Part shown: piece after piece, positions 56,569 to 64,000 of the stretch
Position numbering within the stretch: position 1 is the first letter of the stretch
Layout of the letters: each line of letters begins with the position of its first letter
DNA from: JAWWPG01 sp038254365
GTDB lineage: Bacteria > Actinomycetota > Actinomycetes > Propionibacteriales > Nocardioidaceae
Assembly: GCA_038254365.1 (NCBI GenBank)
Contig: JBBSGI010000001.1
Location: 110,208 to 174,207, forward strand
Direction: 5' to 3'
DNA: 64,000 nt
Notes under the pieces: generated by a model
What the model was told of the DNA's origin: nothing
Database searches by the model: none
The model's input: only the letters and a program-made list of their open reading frames with translations
Translations under genes and position numbers: made by a program

Positions 56569-58125
56569 TCAGCGAGCTAGGTGCTGCGCGCTCCAGCAGG
56601 CCGCGCTCCCGTGGCAGCTCGACATGCGCAGCAGCGTGTCGTGCAGTCTGGCCAGCAAGGCCGACGAGACCGTCGAGTACACGTTGTGCAGCTCGTGGGG
56701 ATCTCGCGCCAGGTCATAGAGCTCACGTTCACCGTCGACGTACTCGGCGTACAGGTACCGCTTGGTCCGGATCGCCTGGTACGACGGCGGGTTCCCCGAG
56801 AGCGGGATGGGGTAGTCGGGGTCGGACGGCAACAGCGTTGGCCCGCGGTGTTCTACCAGCACCGCGTCCCGCCAGTTCGCCGGCTGCTCGCCGTGCAGCA
56901 GACGGACCAGCGAATGGCCGTCGACGGTGGGCGCAGGCGCGGCACCGGAGAGCTCCGCGAACGTGGGTGCCAGGTCGATGTTCTGGGTCAGCTTCGAGAC
57001 GCTGCTGCCGGCGGGCACCCCGGGACCGGTGACGATGAGCGGCACCAAGATGTCGGTGTCGAAGGCCGTCTGCTTTCCCGCCCGCAGGTTGTGCTCACCG
57101 AGGTGGAAGCCGTTGTCGCTGCTGAAGACAAAGTAGGTGTTGTCGGCGACGCCGAGGGCTCGGACCTCTGCCTGGAGCTGACCGATCATCCGGTCCACGG
57201 ACTGGATGCACCGCACCCGCTGGCGGAACGTGCTGCTCAGGCTCGACTCGGTGCTGCTCGTGAGTGGCGGGATGGTCTGCAGCCACGGTGGCGCGTCCTT
57301 GACCCCATGCCCGTACGCCGGGCCTTGGGGGGCCTGCAGGTCCGGGAACTTCTCGGTGTCGGGCGGAGCGGGCGTGTACGGGAAGTGCGGGGCGAACGTC
57401 GAGATCTCCGCCATGAACGGCTGGTGCGCCTCGGCGCTGGTCTGGATGAACCGGGACGCCTTGCTCGCCAGCACGGTGGTGAGGTACTCCGACGGGTGGG
57501 AGCCCCAGCGGCCGAGTGCGTGCCCGACCGTCATCAGGTAGTTGTACTCGTCGTAGCCGCTGGTTCCCGCCGCGTCCCACGCCGACCAGCCGGGTGCGAC
57601 ATAGGGCAGCTGGCCGTCGTAGGTCGTCTGCGGGTGGTAGAGATTCAGCAGCTTGCCGAAGAACCCGGTCTGGTAGCCGCGTTGCTGCAGGGTGGTGGCG
57701 AAGGTCCGGTCCTGGTCGTGGTGGGCGAGGAATCCCTCGAAACCGCCGTCCGGTCCGCTGTTGTCGTAGACCCCGCTGTTGTGCGGGAACTGGCCGGTGA
57801 AGATGGAGGTCCGCGAGGGGCAGCAGAGTGAGTCGGTGACGAAGTAGTTCTGGAAGGTGACGCCGGCGCGCTGCATGGCGAGCACGTGCGGCATGTACCT
57901 CACCAAGTTCCAGGTGAGGTCGTCGGTGAGCACGAAGATGATGTTGGGCGTCGACGGTCCCGGGACCGCACCGCCCTTCGCGGGCTTCGGCGAGCCGTCG
58001 ACCCAGCCCACCTCACGGTGGGCGTAGGCCTTGCCCCGAGGAACCCCCTGGTCATCTCCGGAACTGCAGGCCGCCGCCGTCAAGGCGAGTACCGTGCCAA
58101 CGACGAGCCACCGAGCCCTCAACAC
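56569..58125 (-). CDS. Lipoprotein sulfatase (formylglycine-dependent)
   Basis: 518 residues from GTG 58125, with GGAGG 6 bases upstream. Lipobox LTAAAC (Cys20) implies membrane anchoring. Type I sulfatase: IIFVLTDDLTWN (metal Asp), SLCCPSRTSIFTGQFPHNSG with C-x-P-S-R whose Cys becomes formylglycine, TFAPHFPY, and SDNGFHLGEHNL. Hydrolyses sulfate esters outside the cell; the substrate and the maturating enzyme are not visible. It interrupts the rplI-to-dnaB synteny and is a likely acquisition. Confidence 0.9.
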   Translation of the reverse strand: MLRARWLVVGTVLALTAAACSSGDDQGVPRGKAYAHREVGWVDGSPKPAKGGAVPGPSTPNIIFVLTDDLTWNLVRYMPHVLAMQRAGVTFQNYFVTDSLCCPSRTSIFTGQFPHNSGVYDNSGPDGGFEGFLAHHDQDRTFATTLQQRGYQTGFFGKLLNLYHPQTTYDGQLPYVAPGWSAWDAAGTSGYDEYNYLMTVGHALGRWGSHPSEYLTTVLASKASRFIQTSAEAHQPFMAEISTFAPHFPYTPAPPDTEKFPDLQAPQGPAYGHGVKDAPPWLQTIPPLTSSTESSLSSTFRQRVRCIQSVDRMIGQLQAEVRALGVADNTYFVFSSDNGFHLGEHNLRAGKQTAFDTDILVPLIVTGPGVPAGSSVSKLTQNIDLAPTFAELSGAAPAPTVDGHSLVRLLHGEQPANWRDAVLVEHRGPTLLPSDPDYPIPLSGNPPSYQAIRTKRYLYAEYVDGERELYDLARDPHELHNVYSTVSSALLARLHDTLLRMSSCHGSAACWSAQHLAR

Positions 58126-58190
58126 GCGGAACCTCCTGTTCGCGGCGGAACCGTCCCACGAGTGTGCAGCGTACGTTGTGTCCGGCCGAC

Positions 58191-58544
58191 TCAGCGGGCC
58201 GCACGCCGGGTCGCCCCCAGTACCAGCCAGTCCTCGGAGCGTTCACGCCACAGCAAGGTGGCGAGCCGCGCGAGCATGAAGCCGGTGAACGACCACCACA
58301 GGGCGGCTAGCCCACCGCCCAGCCACAGCACGGCCAAGGGGAGCGGCACGAACACCACCAGGGTGACGACACCGGCCCCCGCGAGGTAGCGCCCGTCCCC
58401 GGCCCCGATCAGGACGCCGTCCAGCACGAAGAGCGGCCCGGCAACGAAAGCGGGAACCACCAGCCGGGCGATCTCCCGGTCCTGGAGTCGATCGTCGTCG
58501 TCTCGCCGCCAGTTCCGGGTGGCACGAGAGCGGTAAACGCTCAC
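58191..58544 (-). pseudogene. MATE (DinF-type) transporter remnant with internal deletion
   Basis: The frame gives an N-terminal piece (LQDREIARLVVPAF) joined directly to what looks like the C-terminal third of a MATE exporter (FVLDGVLIGAGDGRYLAGAG, then FTGFMLARLATLLWRERSEDW). A full protein is near 440 residues; only ~118 remain, so about 300 central residues are missing. Streptomyces has a DinF-type MATE gene between rplI and dnaB, the same place. The remaining frame may still be translated but cannot transport. Confidence 0.72.
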
Positions 58545-58875
58545 CAAAATCCTCCGACACGCCGACGAATTTTTCTCCTCTACCTTCCCGGCGTCACATT
58601 CTCCCAGGTCAGCATCGCGGCGCCAGAGCCGGCCAAGGTGTTGTCCACAGAGGTATACCCAGGCTGTGCACATCGTCGGCGCACTTGTCCACAGCCTGAG
58701 CGCCCTGGTCCACAAGGGGTGTTGACGACGCGCTATCGCGCACCGCGCCGACCACGTAACGTCTCCTCGGTCGAGTCGCGCTCCCCCCTCCGGGGCTCGG
58801 GATGAGGGCGGCTTGTCGGTGGCCGCACCTAGCATCGCAGATGTCCAGACCGACGCGATTTCGATGAGGAGCCTT
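58545..58875. promoter_or_regulatory. dnaB upstream region with a DnaA box cluster
   Basis: 331 bases with no gene. It contains two perfect DnaA boxes, TTGTCCACA at 58641-58649 and 58685-58693, and a third, TGGTCCACA at 58706-58714 with one mismatch. A further weak reverse box is TGTGCACAT at 58665. Three good boxes in 75 bases, 160 bases before the dnaB start, suggest DnaA control of the helicase gene or a DnaA-titrating site. Confidence 0.7.
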
Positions 58876-60258
58876 GTGAGCATCGCCGAATTCCCGGGTG
58901 CGATCGCCGTTCGCGACGATGACTACGGGCGCGGTGCTGACGCGGGGCGGGTGCCGCCGCAGGACGAAGGCGCCGAACAGTCAGTGCTCGGTGCGATGTT
59001 GCTGAGCAAGGACGCCATCGCCGACGTCGTCGAGGTGGTTCGCGGCTCGGACTTCTACCGGCCCGCCCACGAGCTGATCTATGACGCGGTGCTCGACCTG
59101 TACGGGCGCGGAGAGCCGGTCGATGCGATCACGGTGTCCGCCGAGCTCACCCGCGCCGGCGACCTGGCGAGGGTGGGCGGCGCGCCGTACCTGCATACGT
59201 TGGTCGCCGGAGTTCCGGTGGCGGCCAACGCCGGCTACTACGCGGGCATCGTGCGGGAGAAGGCGATTCTGCGCCGGCTAGTCGCAGCCGGCACCAAGAT
59301 CGTCCAGATCGGTTATGCCGCCGAAGGCCAGGTCGACGACGTCGTCGACCGTGCCCAGGCGGAGGTCTACGCCGTGACTGACCGCAGGGCATCGGAAGAC
59401 TATGCCCCGCTGTCGGACCTGATGGAGCTCACGATCGACGAGCTCGAGGCGATCGGCAACCGCGACGGCGCGATGGCGGGGGTGCCGACCGGCTTCGCCG
59501 AGCTCGACGACCTCACCAACGGACTGCACGCCGGTCAGATGATCATCGTGGCCGCGAGACCGGCGGTCGGGAAGTCGACACTGGGACTGGACATCGCCCG
59601 GTCGGCGTCGATCCGGCACGGGCTGACCAGTTGCATCTTCTCGCTGGAGATGAGCCGCACCGAGATCACCATGCGGTTGCTGTCCGCCGAGGCGCGGATC
59701 CCGCTCAATCACATGCGCAACGGCAAGATGAGCGACGACGACTGGAACAAGCTGGTCCGCAAGATGGGCGAGGTGTCCGAGGCGCCGTTGTTCATCGACG
59801 ACTCGCCGAACCTGACGATGATGGAAATCCGCGCGAAGGCCCGGCGGCTCAAGCAGCGCCACGACCTGAGGTTGATCGTCGTCGACTACCTGCAGCTCAT
59901 GACCTCCGGCAAGAAGGTCGAGTCCCGCCAGCTCGAGGTTTCGGAGTTCTCCCGCCAGATCAAGCTGCTGGCCAAGGAGCTCGAGGTCCCCGTCGTGGCG
60001 ATCTCCCAGCTCAACCGCGGGTCGGAGCAGCGGACGTCGAAACGACCACTGCTCTCAGATCTTCGCGAATCGGGCAGCCTGGAGCAGGACTCGGACATGG
60101 TGATCCTCTTGCACCGCGAGGACATCTACGAGAAGGAGTCGACCCGACCGGGAGAGGCCGACCTGATCGTCGCCAAGCACCGCAACGGCCCGACCGCCGA
60201 CCTGGTGCTCGCGTTCCAGGGTCACTATTCGCGCTTCGTCGACATGGCGCAGAGCTGA
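58876..60258 (+). CDS. dnaB: Replicative DNA helicase DnaB
   Basis: 460 residues from GTG 58876, with GAGGAG 5 bases upstream; ATG 58864 and TTG 58813 are in-frame alternatives. N-terminal domain VPPQDEGAEQSVLGAMLLSKDAI (collar), then RecA-like ATPase with Walker A ARPAVGKSTLGLDIA, LEMSRTEITMRLL, Walker B LIVVDYLQLM, RLVEV-like SDLRESGSLEQDSDMV, and FQGHYSRFVD. Unwinds DNA at the fork; DciA is the likely loader. No intein is present. Confidence 0.97.
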   Translation: MSIAEFPGAIAVRDDDYGRGADAGRVPPQDEGAEQSVLGAMLLSKDAIADVVEVVRGSDFYRPAHELIYDAVLDLYGRGEPVDAITVSAELTRAGDLARVGGAPYLHTLVAGVPVAANAGYYAGIVREKAILRRLVAAGTKIVQIGYAAEGQVDDVVDRAQAEVYAVTDRRASEDYAPLSDLMELTIDELEAIGNRDGAMAGVPTGFAELDDLTNGLHAGQMIIVAARPAVGKSTLGLDIARSASIRHGLTSCIFSLEMSRTEITMRLLSAEARIPLNHMRNGKMSDDDWNKLVRKMGEVSEAPLFIDDSPNLTMMEIRAKARRLKQRHDLRLIVVDYLQLMTSGKKVESRQLEVSEFSRQIKLLAKELEVPVVAISQLNRGSEQRTSKRPLLSDLRESGSLEQDSDMVILLHREDIYEKESTRPGEADLIVAKHRNGPTADLVLAFQGHYSRFVDMAQS

Positions 60259-60345
60259 CGCCGCGAAGTGAGCCGCTGACCTTGTCAAGCCTCTGCAGCA
60301 GCTCGTGGGCGGCCAGTTCGACCTCCTTGTGGCGCCACTTCGCGG

Positions 60346-60495
60346 TGCGATGAAGGGGTGGAACTTCGCCCAGACGATCAGCAGCACGACCACCGCGATG
60401 GCGAGGACGGCGGCAGTGATGAGCTGCGCATCGCCGCCGTTGGACAGCGGAGGCGGAAGCTTCTCCGGGGCGGCTACGAAGATTGCTCCGGTCAT
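60346..60495 (-). pseudogene. GntP gluconate permease, N-terminal remnant
   Basis: Starts at ATG 60495, overlapping the gntK stop by ATGA. The ~50 recognisable residues hold the first helix and LLIVWAKFHPFIA, the normal beginning of GntP/GntT gluconate:H+ symporters. The frame then continues in unrelated sequence and ends inside dnaB at 60055, antisense. A full permease is ~450 residues, so nearly all of it is deleted; the break is just past HPFIA. Bases 60259-60345 between it and dnaB hold nothing I recognise. Confidence 0.7.
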
Positions 60496-61019
60496 GGCGA
60501 GGTTCCTCCTGGCTCTAGGCCAAGCGCGTGGATGGCGCGCTGGACGATCTCCTCTGGGCTACCGGCGACCGACAATGCGACGCCGGGCTCATCAGGCTCG
60601 AGGGGCTCGAGGGTCGCCAGTTGGCTCGAGAATAGGGACGGCGGCATGTAGTGACCGCAGCGGCGGTCCAGCCGGTCCTTGATGAGATCGCCGTCCGCGT
60701 GCACATGGCAGAAGCGCACGTCCGGTCGGCCGTCGCGGAGCAGATCGCGGTACACCCGGCGAAGGGCCGAGCACGTGACCACCGCGCTTCGCCCACTCGC
60801 CTCGTGCGCTGAGAGCCAGTCGCCGATGTCCTGCAGCCAGGGCCAGCGGTCCTCGTCGGTCAGCGGGCTACCGGAGGCCATCTTCGCCACGTTCGCCTCC
60901 GAGTGGAAGGTGTCTCCCTCGGCGTACTCCCAGCCCATCGCGACGGCGATGCCCTCGCCCACCGTGGTCTTGCCGGACCCAGAGACGCCCATCACCACAA
61001 CAAGATCCACCTCGCTCAT
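60492..61019 (-). CDS. gntK: Gluconokinase
   Basis: 175 residues from ATG 61019. P-loop MGVSGSGKTTVGEG, EGDTFHSEANVAKM, LTDEDRWPWL and CSALRRVYRDLLR, the usual thermoresistant-type gluconokinase. Phosphorylates gluconate to 6-phosphogluconate for the Gnd step encoded in the window. The permease gene that should follow is truncated, so gluconate uptake must depend on another carrier. Confidence 0.93.
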   Translation of the reverse strand: MSEVDLVVVMGVSGSGKTTVGEGIAVAMGWEYAEGDTFHSEANVAKMASGSPLTDEDRWPWLQDIGDWLSAHEASGRSAVVTCSALRRVYRDLLRDGRPDVRFCHVHADGDLIKDRLDRRCGHYMPPSLFSSQLATLEPLEPDEPGVALSVAGSPEEIVQRAIHALGLEPGGTSP

Positions 61020-61383
61020 CCGGCACACCCTGGCACACGCAAGGTGTCTCGGCCATCCGACCGCGGCCCCCGCCGTCACTCAGGCGACATCGTCGTCGAG
61101 CCTGGCAGCAGGGTCAGGTGTTCCGCGTACGCCGCTAGGCAGGCGTCGCGTCGCTACCCGTCATGCGCGGAGTGTCGCCCGGAGGCGCAAGACTGGTGCA
61201 CATGATGCCCACAAGGTCGCGGTTCGAAGCCACAAATGGGGGACCGGTGCGCTGGACCGACGTAGAACGGCGTCAGCAAAGGCTTACCTCCGCGACCAGT
61301 GTCGGCGATCCTGAGCCGGTCAGCGACCTGCTGACCTCCGACGGTTGACCTCACGAACGAGTGGCCTGAATCGTCTATAAGCC
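61020..61383. other. Gene-poor interval between gntK and the sigma gene
   Basis: 364 bases holding the divergent promoters. I see no supported gene. A TATAAG hexamer at 61376-61381 lies two bases before the sigma-gene GTG 61384; no -35 is spaced to it. If used, the transcript would start inside the annotated gene, favouring GTG 61411 (after GAGGAG). Confidence 0.4.
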
Positions 61384-61878
61384 GTGGCAACCCAACCGTT
61401 CGAGGAGATCGTGGTCGAGCATGGCCCGACGGTCCTGCGGGTGTGTCGGGCCGTGCTCGGTCCGGCCGATGCCGAGGACGCGTGGTCGGAGACGTTTCTC
61501 GCGGCTATGCAGGCCTATCCCCGCCTCGAGTCCGGCAGCAACATCGAGGCGTGGCTGGTCACGATCGCGAAGCGCAAGGCGATCGACAACCATCGGCGCC
61601 GAGTGCGACTGCCGGTGCCACTCGAGACCATCGATGATCGCCCCTGCGCGCGAACATCCAACGTCGACGACAGCCACGAGCTGTGGACGGCGTTGGAGCG
61701 GCTCCCGCGCAAGCAGCGGGAGGCGGTTGCCTACCACTACCTCGCGGGACTTCCGTACGCCGACGTCGGCGCGATCCTCGGCAACAGCGAGTCCGCCGCA
61801 CGAAGGGCGGCCGCCGATGGGATCAAGAAGCTCCGCGAAGCCTACCGGCGAACGCCCAACCTGAAGGAAGCCCGATGA
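61384..61878 (+). CDS. ECF-type RNA polymerase sigma factor coupled to ogt
   Basis: 164 residues from GTG 61384 (GTG 61411 possible). Region 2: FEEIVVEHGPTVLRVCRAVL, DAEDAWSETFLAAMQAY and IEAWLVTIAKRKAIDNHRRR. Region 4: LPRKQREAVAYHYLAGLPY, ADVGAILGNSESAARRAAADG. No anti-sigma gene is adjacent. The stop overlaps ogt (ATGA), so the two are made together, pointing to a role in alkylation or DNA-damage response. Confidence 0.85.
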   Translation: MATQPFEEIVVEHGPTVLRVCRAVLGPADAEDAWSETFLAAMQAYPRLESGSNIEAWLVTIAKRKAIDNHRRRVRLPVPLETIDDRPCARTSNVDDSHELWTALERLPRKQREAVAYHYLAGLPYADVGAILGNSESAARRAAADGIKKLREAYRRTPNLKEAR

Positions 61879-62513
61879 ACTCCTCACTCGCTACCCCTCC
61901 CTCCGTCAACGACCTCCTCGGGCCGCTGCGCAGCGTCGGCGACGAGACCAGCGCCAGGCTGCATGCCAGGCTCGAGGCCGCCGCCGACTACGCCGGGCTC
62001 CTCGACATCGCCTATCGCACCCTCGACAGCCCGGTCGGTCCGCTCCTGCTGGCGGCAACCGAGGCCGGGCTGGTCCGGCTCGCCTTCGCCGGTCAGGACC
62101 ACGAGTCCGTGCTGGCCGACCTGGCCCAGCGGGTGAGCCCTCGGGTGCTGCGATCCCCGGCCCGTCTCGACGACGTCGCCCGTGAGCTCGACCAGTACTT
62201 CGACGGTCGGCAGGACACGTTCAACCTCCTCCTCGACCTGCGCCTGGCGACCGGCTTCCGCCGGGACGTCCTCCGGCGCCTCGCCGACATCCCCTACGGG
62301 TCGATTGCGAGCTATGCCTCGGTGGCCGCCGCCGCCGGCCATCCCAACGCGGCCCGGGCGGTCGGCAGCGCCTGCCGGCTCAACCCGCTGCCGATCGTCA
62401 TTCCCTGCCATCGAGTCGTGCGCACCGACGGAAGCCTCGGGGGCTACGCCGGCGGTCCGCAGGCCAAGCGCCTACTGCTCCAACTGGAATCCGCAAACGC
62501 CAGACAGGCGTAG
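61875..62513 (+). CDS. ogt: O6-alkylguanine-DNA alkyltransferase with extra N-terminal segment
   Basis: 212 residues from ATG 61875. Standard domains: YRTLDSPVGPLLLAATEAGLVRLAF (N-domain), FRRDVLRRLADIPYGSIASYASVA with the helix-turn-helix, and the alkyl-acceptor Cys in LPIVIPCHRVVRTDGSLGGYAGG. The first ~45 residues (SVNDLLGPLRSVGDE and a helix TSARLHARLEAAADYAG) precede the usual start and are not part of the enzyme core. Suicide repair of O6-alkylguanine. Coupled to the sigma factor. Confidence 0.92.
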   Translation: MNSSLATPPSVNDLLGPLRSVGDETSARLHARLEAAADYAGLLDIAYRTLDSPVGPLLLAATEAGLVRLAFAGQDHESVLADLAQRVSPRVLRSPARLDDVARELDQYFDGRQDTFNLLLDLRLATGFRRDVLRRLADIPYGSIASYASVAAAAGHPNAARAVGSACRLNPLPIVIPCHRVVRTDGSLGGYAGGPQAKRLLLQLESANARQA

Positions 62514-62678
62514 GCCGGTGTGCCACCGTTACAGTCGGCAGTTTTTACTTAGCCACGTCTCAGCGCCACCCATGGACAGCGGGTCGGGTCCAAGCCAGGT
62601 TTCAGCAGGCTCAATCGCCACCACGAGAAGTGTGGTGCGGCGAGGCTTCCCACAACAAAGGAGTTTCAGTGAAAAAGA

Positions 62679-63872
62679 ATGTTGATCTTCTCCGGCCTCG
62701 CCGCCGGCGCCCTCGCGGTCAGCGGCCTGGCAGCGGCGATCCCGGGTGCGTCGGCGTCGCCGGTGCACACGCAGTCGACCGTGAGGAGCCATGCCGTGCG
62801 CGCCTGCGCGGCTCGTGTCCAGCCCGGACACGCCACCTGTTACGCCACGGGGCTGGCCACCGCCAGTGGCAAGGTCATTGTCAGCGCCTCACCTAACGTC
62901 GAGCCGTTCGCCGCTGGGTTCACGCCGACCGACGTGCAGAAGGCCTACAAGCTGACCGGACTCTCCAGCAGTGGTCGCACCGTGGCGATCGTCGACGCCT
63001 ACGGGTACCCAAACCTGGCGTCCGACCTCGCCACGTACCGGAGCAACTACGGCCTGCCGGCCTGCACGGTGGCCAACGGCTGCCTCAAGATCATGGACCA
63101 AAACGGTGGAACCAACTACCCCCCGTACAACTCAGGGTGGGCTGTCGAGCAGGCGCTCGATGTCGATGCGGTGTCGGCCGCTTGCCCGGACTGCAAGATC
63201 CTGGTCGTCCAGGCCACGACGAACTCGTTCGCCAACCTGGAGGCAGCGGTGAACCGGGCCGCCCTTCAGGGGGGCGTGGCGGCAATCTCCAACAGCTACG
63301 GCTGTGGGTGCAACCTGCCGAACAACTCCGCCTACAAGCACCCGGGTATCGCGGTGACCGCATCGACGGGTGACAGCGGCTTCGATGGCGGAAGCTTTCC
63401 CTCGACCGACACCCATGTGGTCGCGGTTGGTGGGACCTCGGTCACCCGCGACGGCAGTGCTCGCGGATATCACGAGACGGTCTGGAGCGGTGCCGGTTCA
63501 GGCTGTGGGTCCAACAACAAGCCGAGGTGGCAGAATGCCGCAAACACGACATGCACCACAAAGGCTACGGCTGACGTGTCCGCTGCGGCAGACCCGAACC
63601 TCGGTGGGTTGCTCATCTACTGCGGAACCGCCTGTGGTGGCTGGGCCCAGTACGGCGGTACCAGTGAAGCGTCGCCGATCATCGGCGCCGTGTACGCGCT
63701 GTCGGGCAACACCGTGAAGTACCCGGCGAAGTTCGCCTACCAGAACGCCGGAAAGCTGTTCGACGTCACGAGCGGCAGCAACGGCAGCTGCGGTGTGCCG
63801 GTGTGCTCGGCACGCGCCGGCTGGGACGGCCCGACCGGTATGGGCACGCCGAAGGGTGTGGGTGCCTTCTGA
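62679..63872 (+). CDS. Secreted S53 (sedolisin)-like serine-carboxyl protease, start probably frameshifted
   Basis: 397 residues from ATG 62679. Signal peptide SGLAAGALAVSGLAAAIPGASA, a short propeptide, then WAVEQALDVDAVSAACPDCKI holding the Glu-x3-Asp of sedolisins, SNSYGCGC, and the Ser motif YGGTSEASP. Several Cys pairs suggest disulfides. The good ribosome site (GGAG at 62660) serves GTG 62669, which is in another frame; removing one A from GAAAAAG would give MKRMLIFSG. So a +1 A in the run may have displaced the start. Ends with a strong terminator. Confidence 0.78.
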   Translation: MLIFSGLAAGALAVSGLAAAIPGASASPVHTQSTVRSHAVRACAARVQPGHATCYATGLATASGKVIVSASPNVEPFAAGFTPTDVQKAYKLTGLSSSGRTVAIVDAYGYPNLASDLATYRSNYGLPACTVANGCLKIMDQNGGTNYPPYNSGWAVEQALDVDAVSAACPDCKILVVQATTNSFANLEAAVNRAALQGGVAAISNSYGCGCNLPNNSAYKHPGIAVTASTGDSGFDGGSFPSTDTHVVAVGGTSVTRDGSARGYHETVWSGAGSGCGSNNKPRWQNAANTTCTTKATADVSAAADPNLGGLLIYCGTACGGWAQYGGTSEASPIIGAVYALSGNTVKYPAKFAYQNAGKLFDVTSGSNGSCGVPVCSARAGWDGPTGMGTPKGVGAF

Positions 63873-63906
63873 GCTGAACGTTTAGGGATGTAACTGCCCA
63901 GTGAGG

Positions 63907-63939
63907 CGGGGGGCCGGGGACGACGTACCCGGCCCCCCG
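63907..63939 (+). terminator. Rho-independent-type hairpin after the protease gene
   Basis: GGGGGGCCGGG pairs perfectly with CCCGGCCCCCC around a 9-base loop, and one more C-G pair closes the stem (12 bp). It starts 35 bases after the stop codon. No T tract follows, as usual for high-GC actinobacteria. Confidence 0.75.
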
Positions 63940-64000
63940 GCCCCACCGCCGTCCGTCACCCGACGGCGCGTACCCACCCTTGGGCGGGGTTTCCGCGGCG

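Overview
The window is a high-GC actinobacterial chromosome segment centred on the replication origin. The diagnostic core is rpmH-rnpA-yidD-yidC-jag-rsmG-parA-parB running right from dnaA, and dnaA-dnaN-gnd-recF-dciA and gyrB-gyrA-DUF3566-tRNA-Ile-DLW39-tRNA-Ala running left. Further right come trxB/trxA, sigM and its anti-sigma factor, murJ, cca, ino1-padR, DUF5318-ponA-GT87 and rpsF-ssb-rpsR-rplI-dnaB. This order is shared with Mycobacterium and Streptomyces. Gene content (gnd beside recF, FemX, dinF-type MATE remnant) is closer to Streptomyces/Frankia-like lineages than to mycobacteria, but genus cannot be assigned from the sequence.

Layout. 1-2.4 kb: end of an esterase gene and a FUSC-like transporter. 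2.4-8.4 kb: two tRNAs, a 39-residue DLW-39 protein, DUF3566, gyrA and gyrB. 8.4-10.3 kb: a secreted modular peptidoglycan hydrolase. 10.4-10.7 kb: a frameshifted DUF4383 remnant. 10.7-17 kb: dciA, recF, gnd, dnaN, oriC, dnaA. 17-22 kb: ribosome, RNase P, membrane insertase and chromosome partition operon with a parS site inside parA. 22-24.8 kb: ArsR-like regulator with MFS pump, a small secreted protein and a GNAT. 24.8-33.2 kb: leftward thioredoxin pair with a SigR-type promoter, and the DUF6049-murJ(pseudokinase)-sigM-anti-sigma operon. 33-44.6 kb: cca, an MFS, ino1 and its PadR, DUF5318, a class A PBP, a GT87 enzyme, and a FemX/alanine-racemase-like pair. 44.7-54.8 kb: accessory island of DUF1996, a membrane pair, a PadR-controlled ABC exporter, nfo, a peptidase E and a second ABC exporter. 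55-60.3 kb: rpsF to dnaB, interrupted by a sulfatase and a deleted MATE gene. 60.3-64 kb: gntK with a beheaded gntP, an ECF sigma/Ogt pair and a secreted S53-type protease.

Themes. Replication control is visible in DNA: DnaA boxes occur at oriC, in the dnaA promoter, upstream of gyrB and clustered upstream of dnaB. Cell-wall assembly is dense (murJ with pseudokinase, ponA, femX, GT87, amidase). Three gene remnants (DUF4383, MATE, GntP) and a likely start-region frameshift in the terminal protease show local gene decay. The most system-like novelty candidate is the ECF sigma factor translationally coupled to an O6-alkylguanine-DNA alkyltransferase with an extra N-terminal segment. All assignments are from reading motifs and context; no database search was run.
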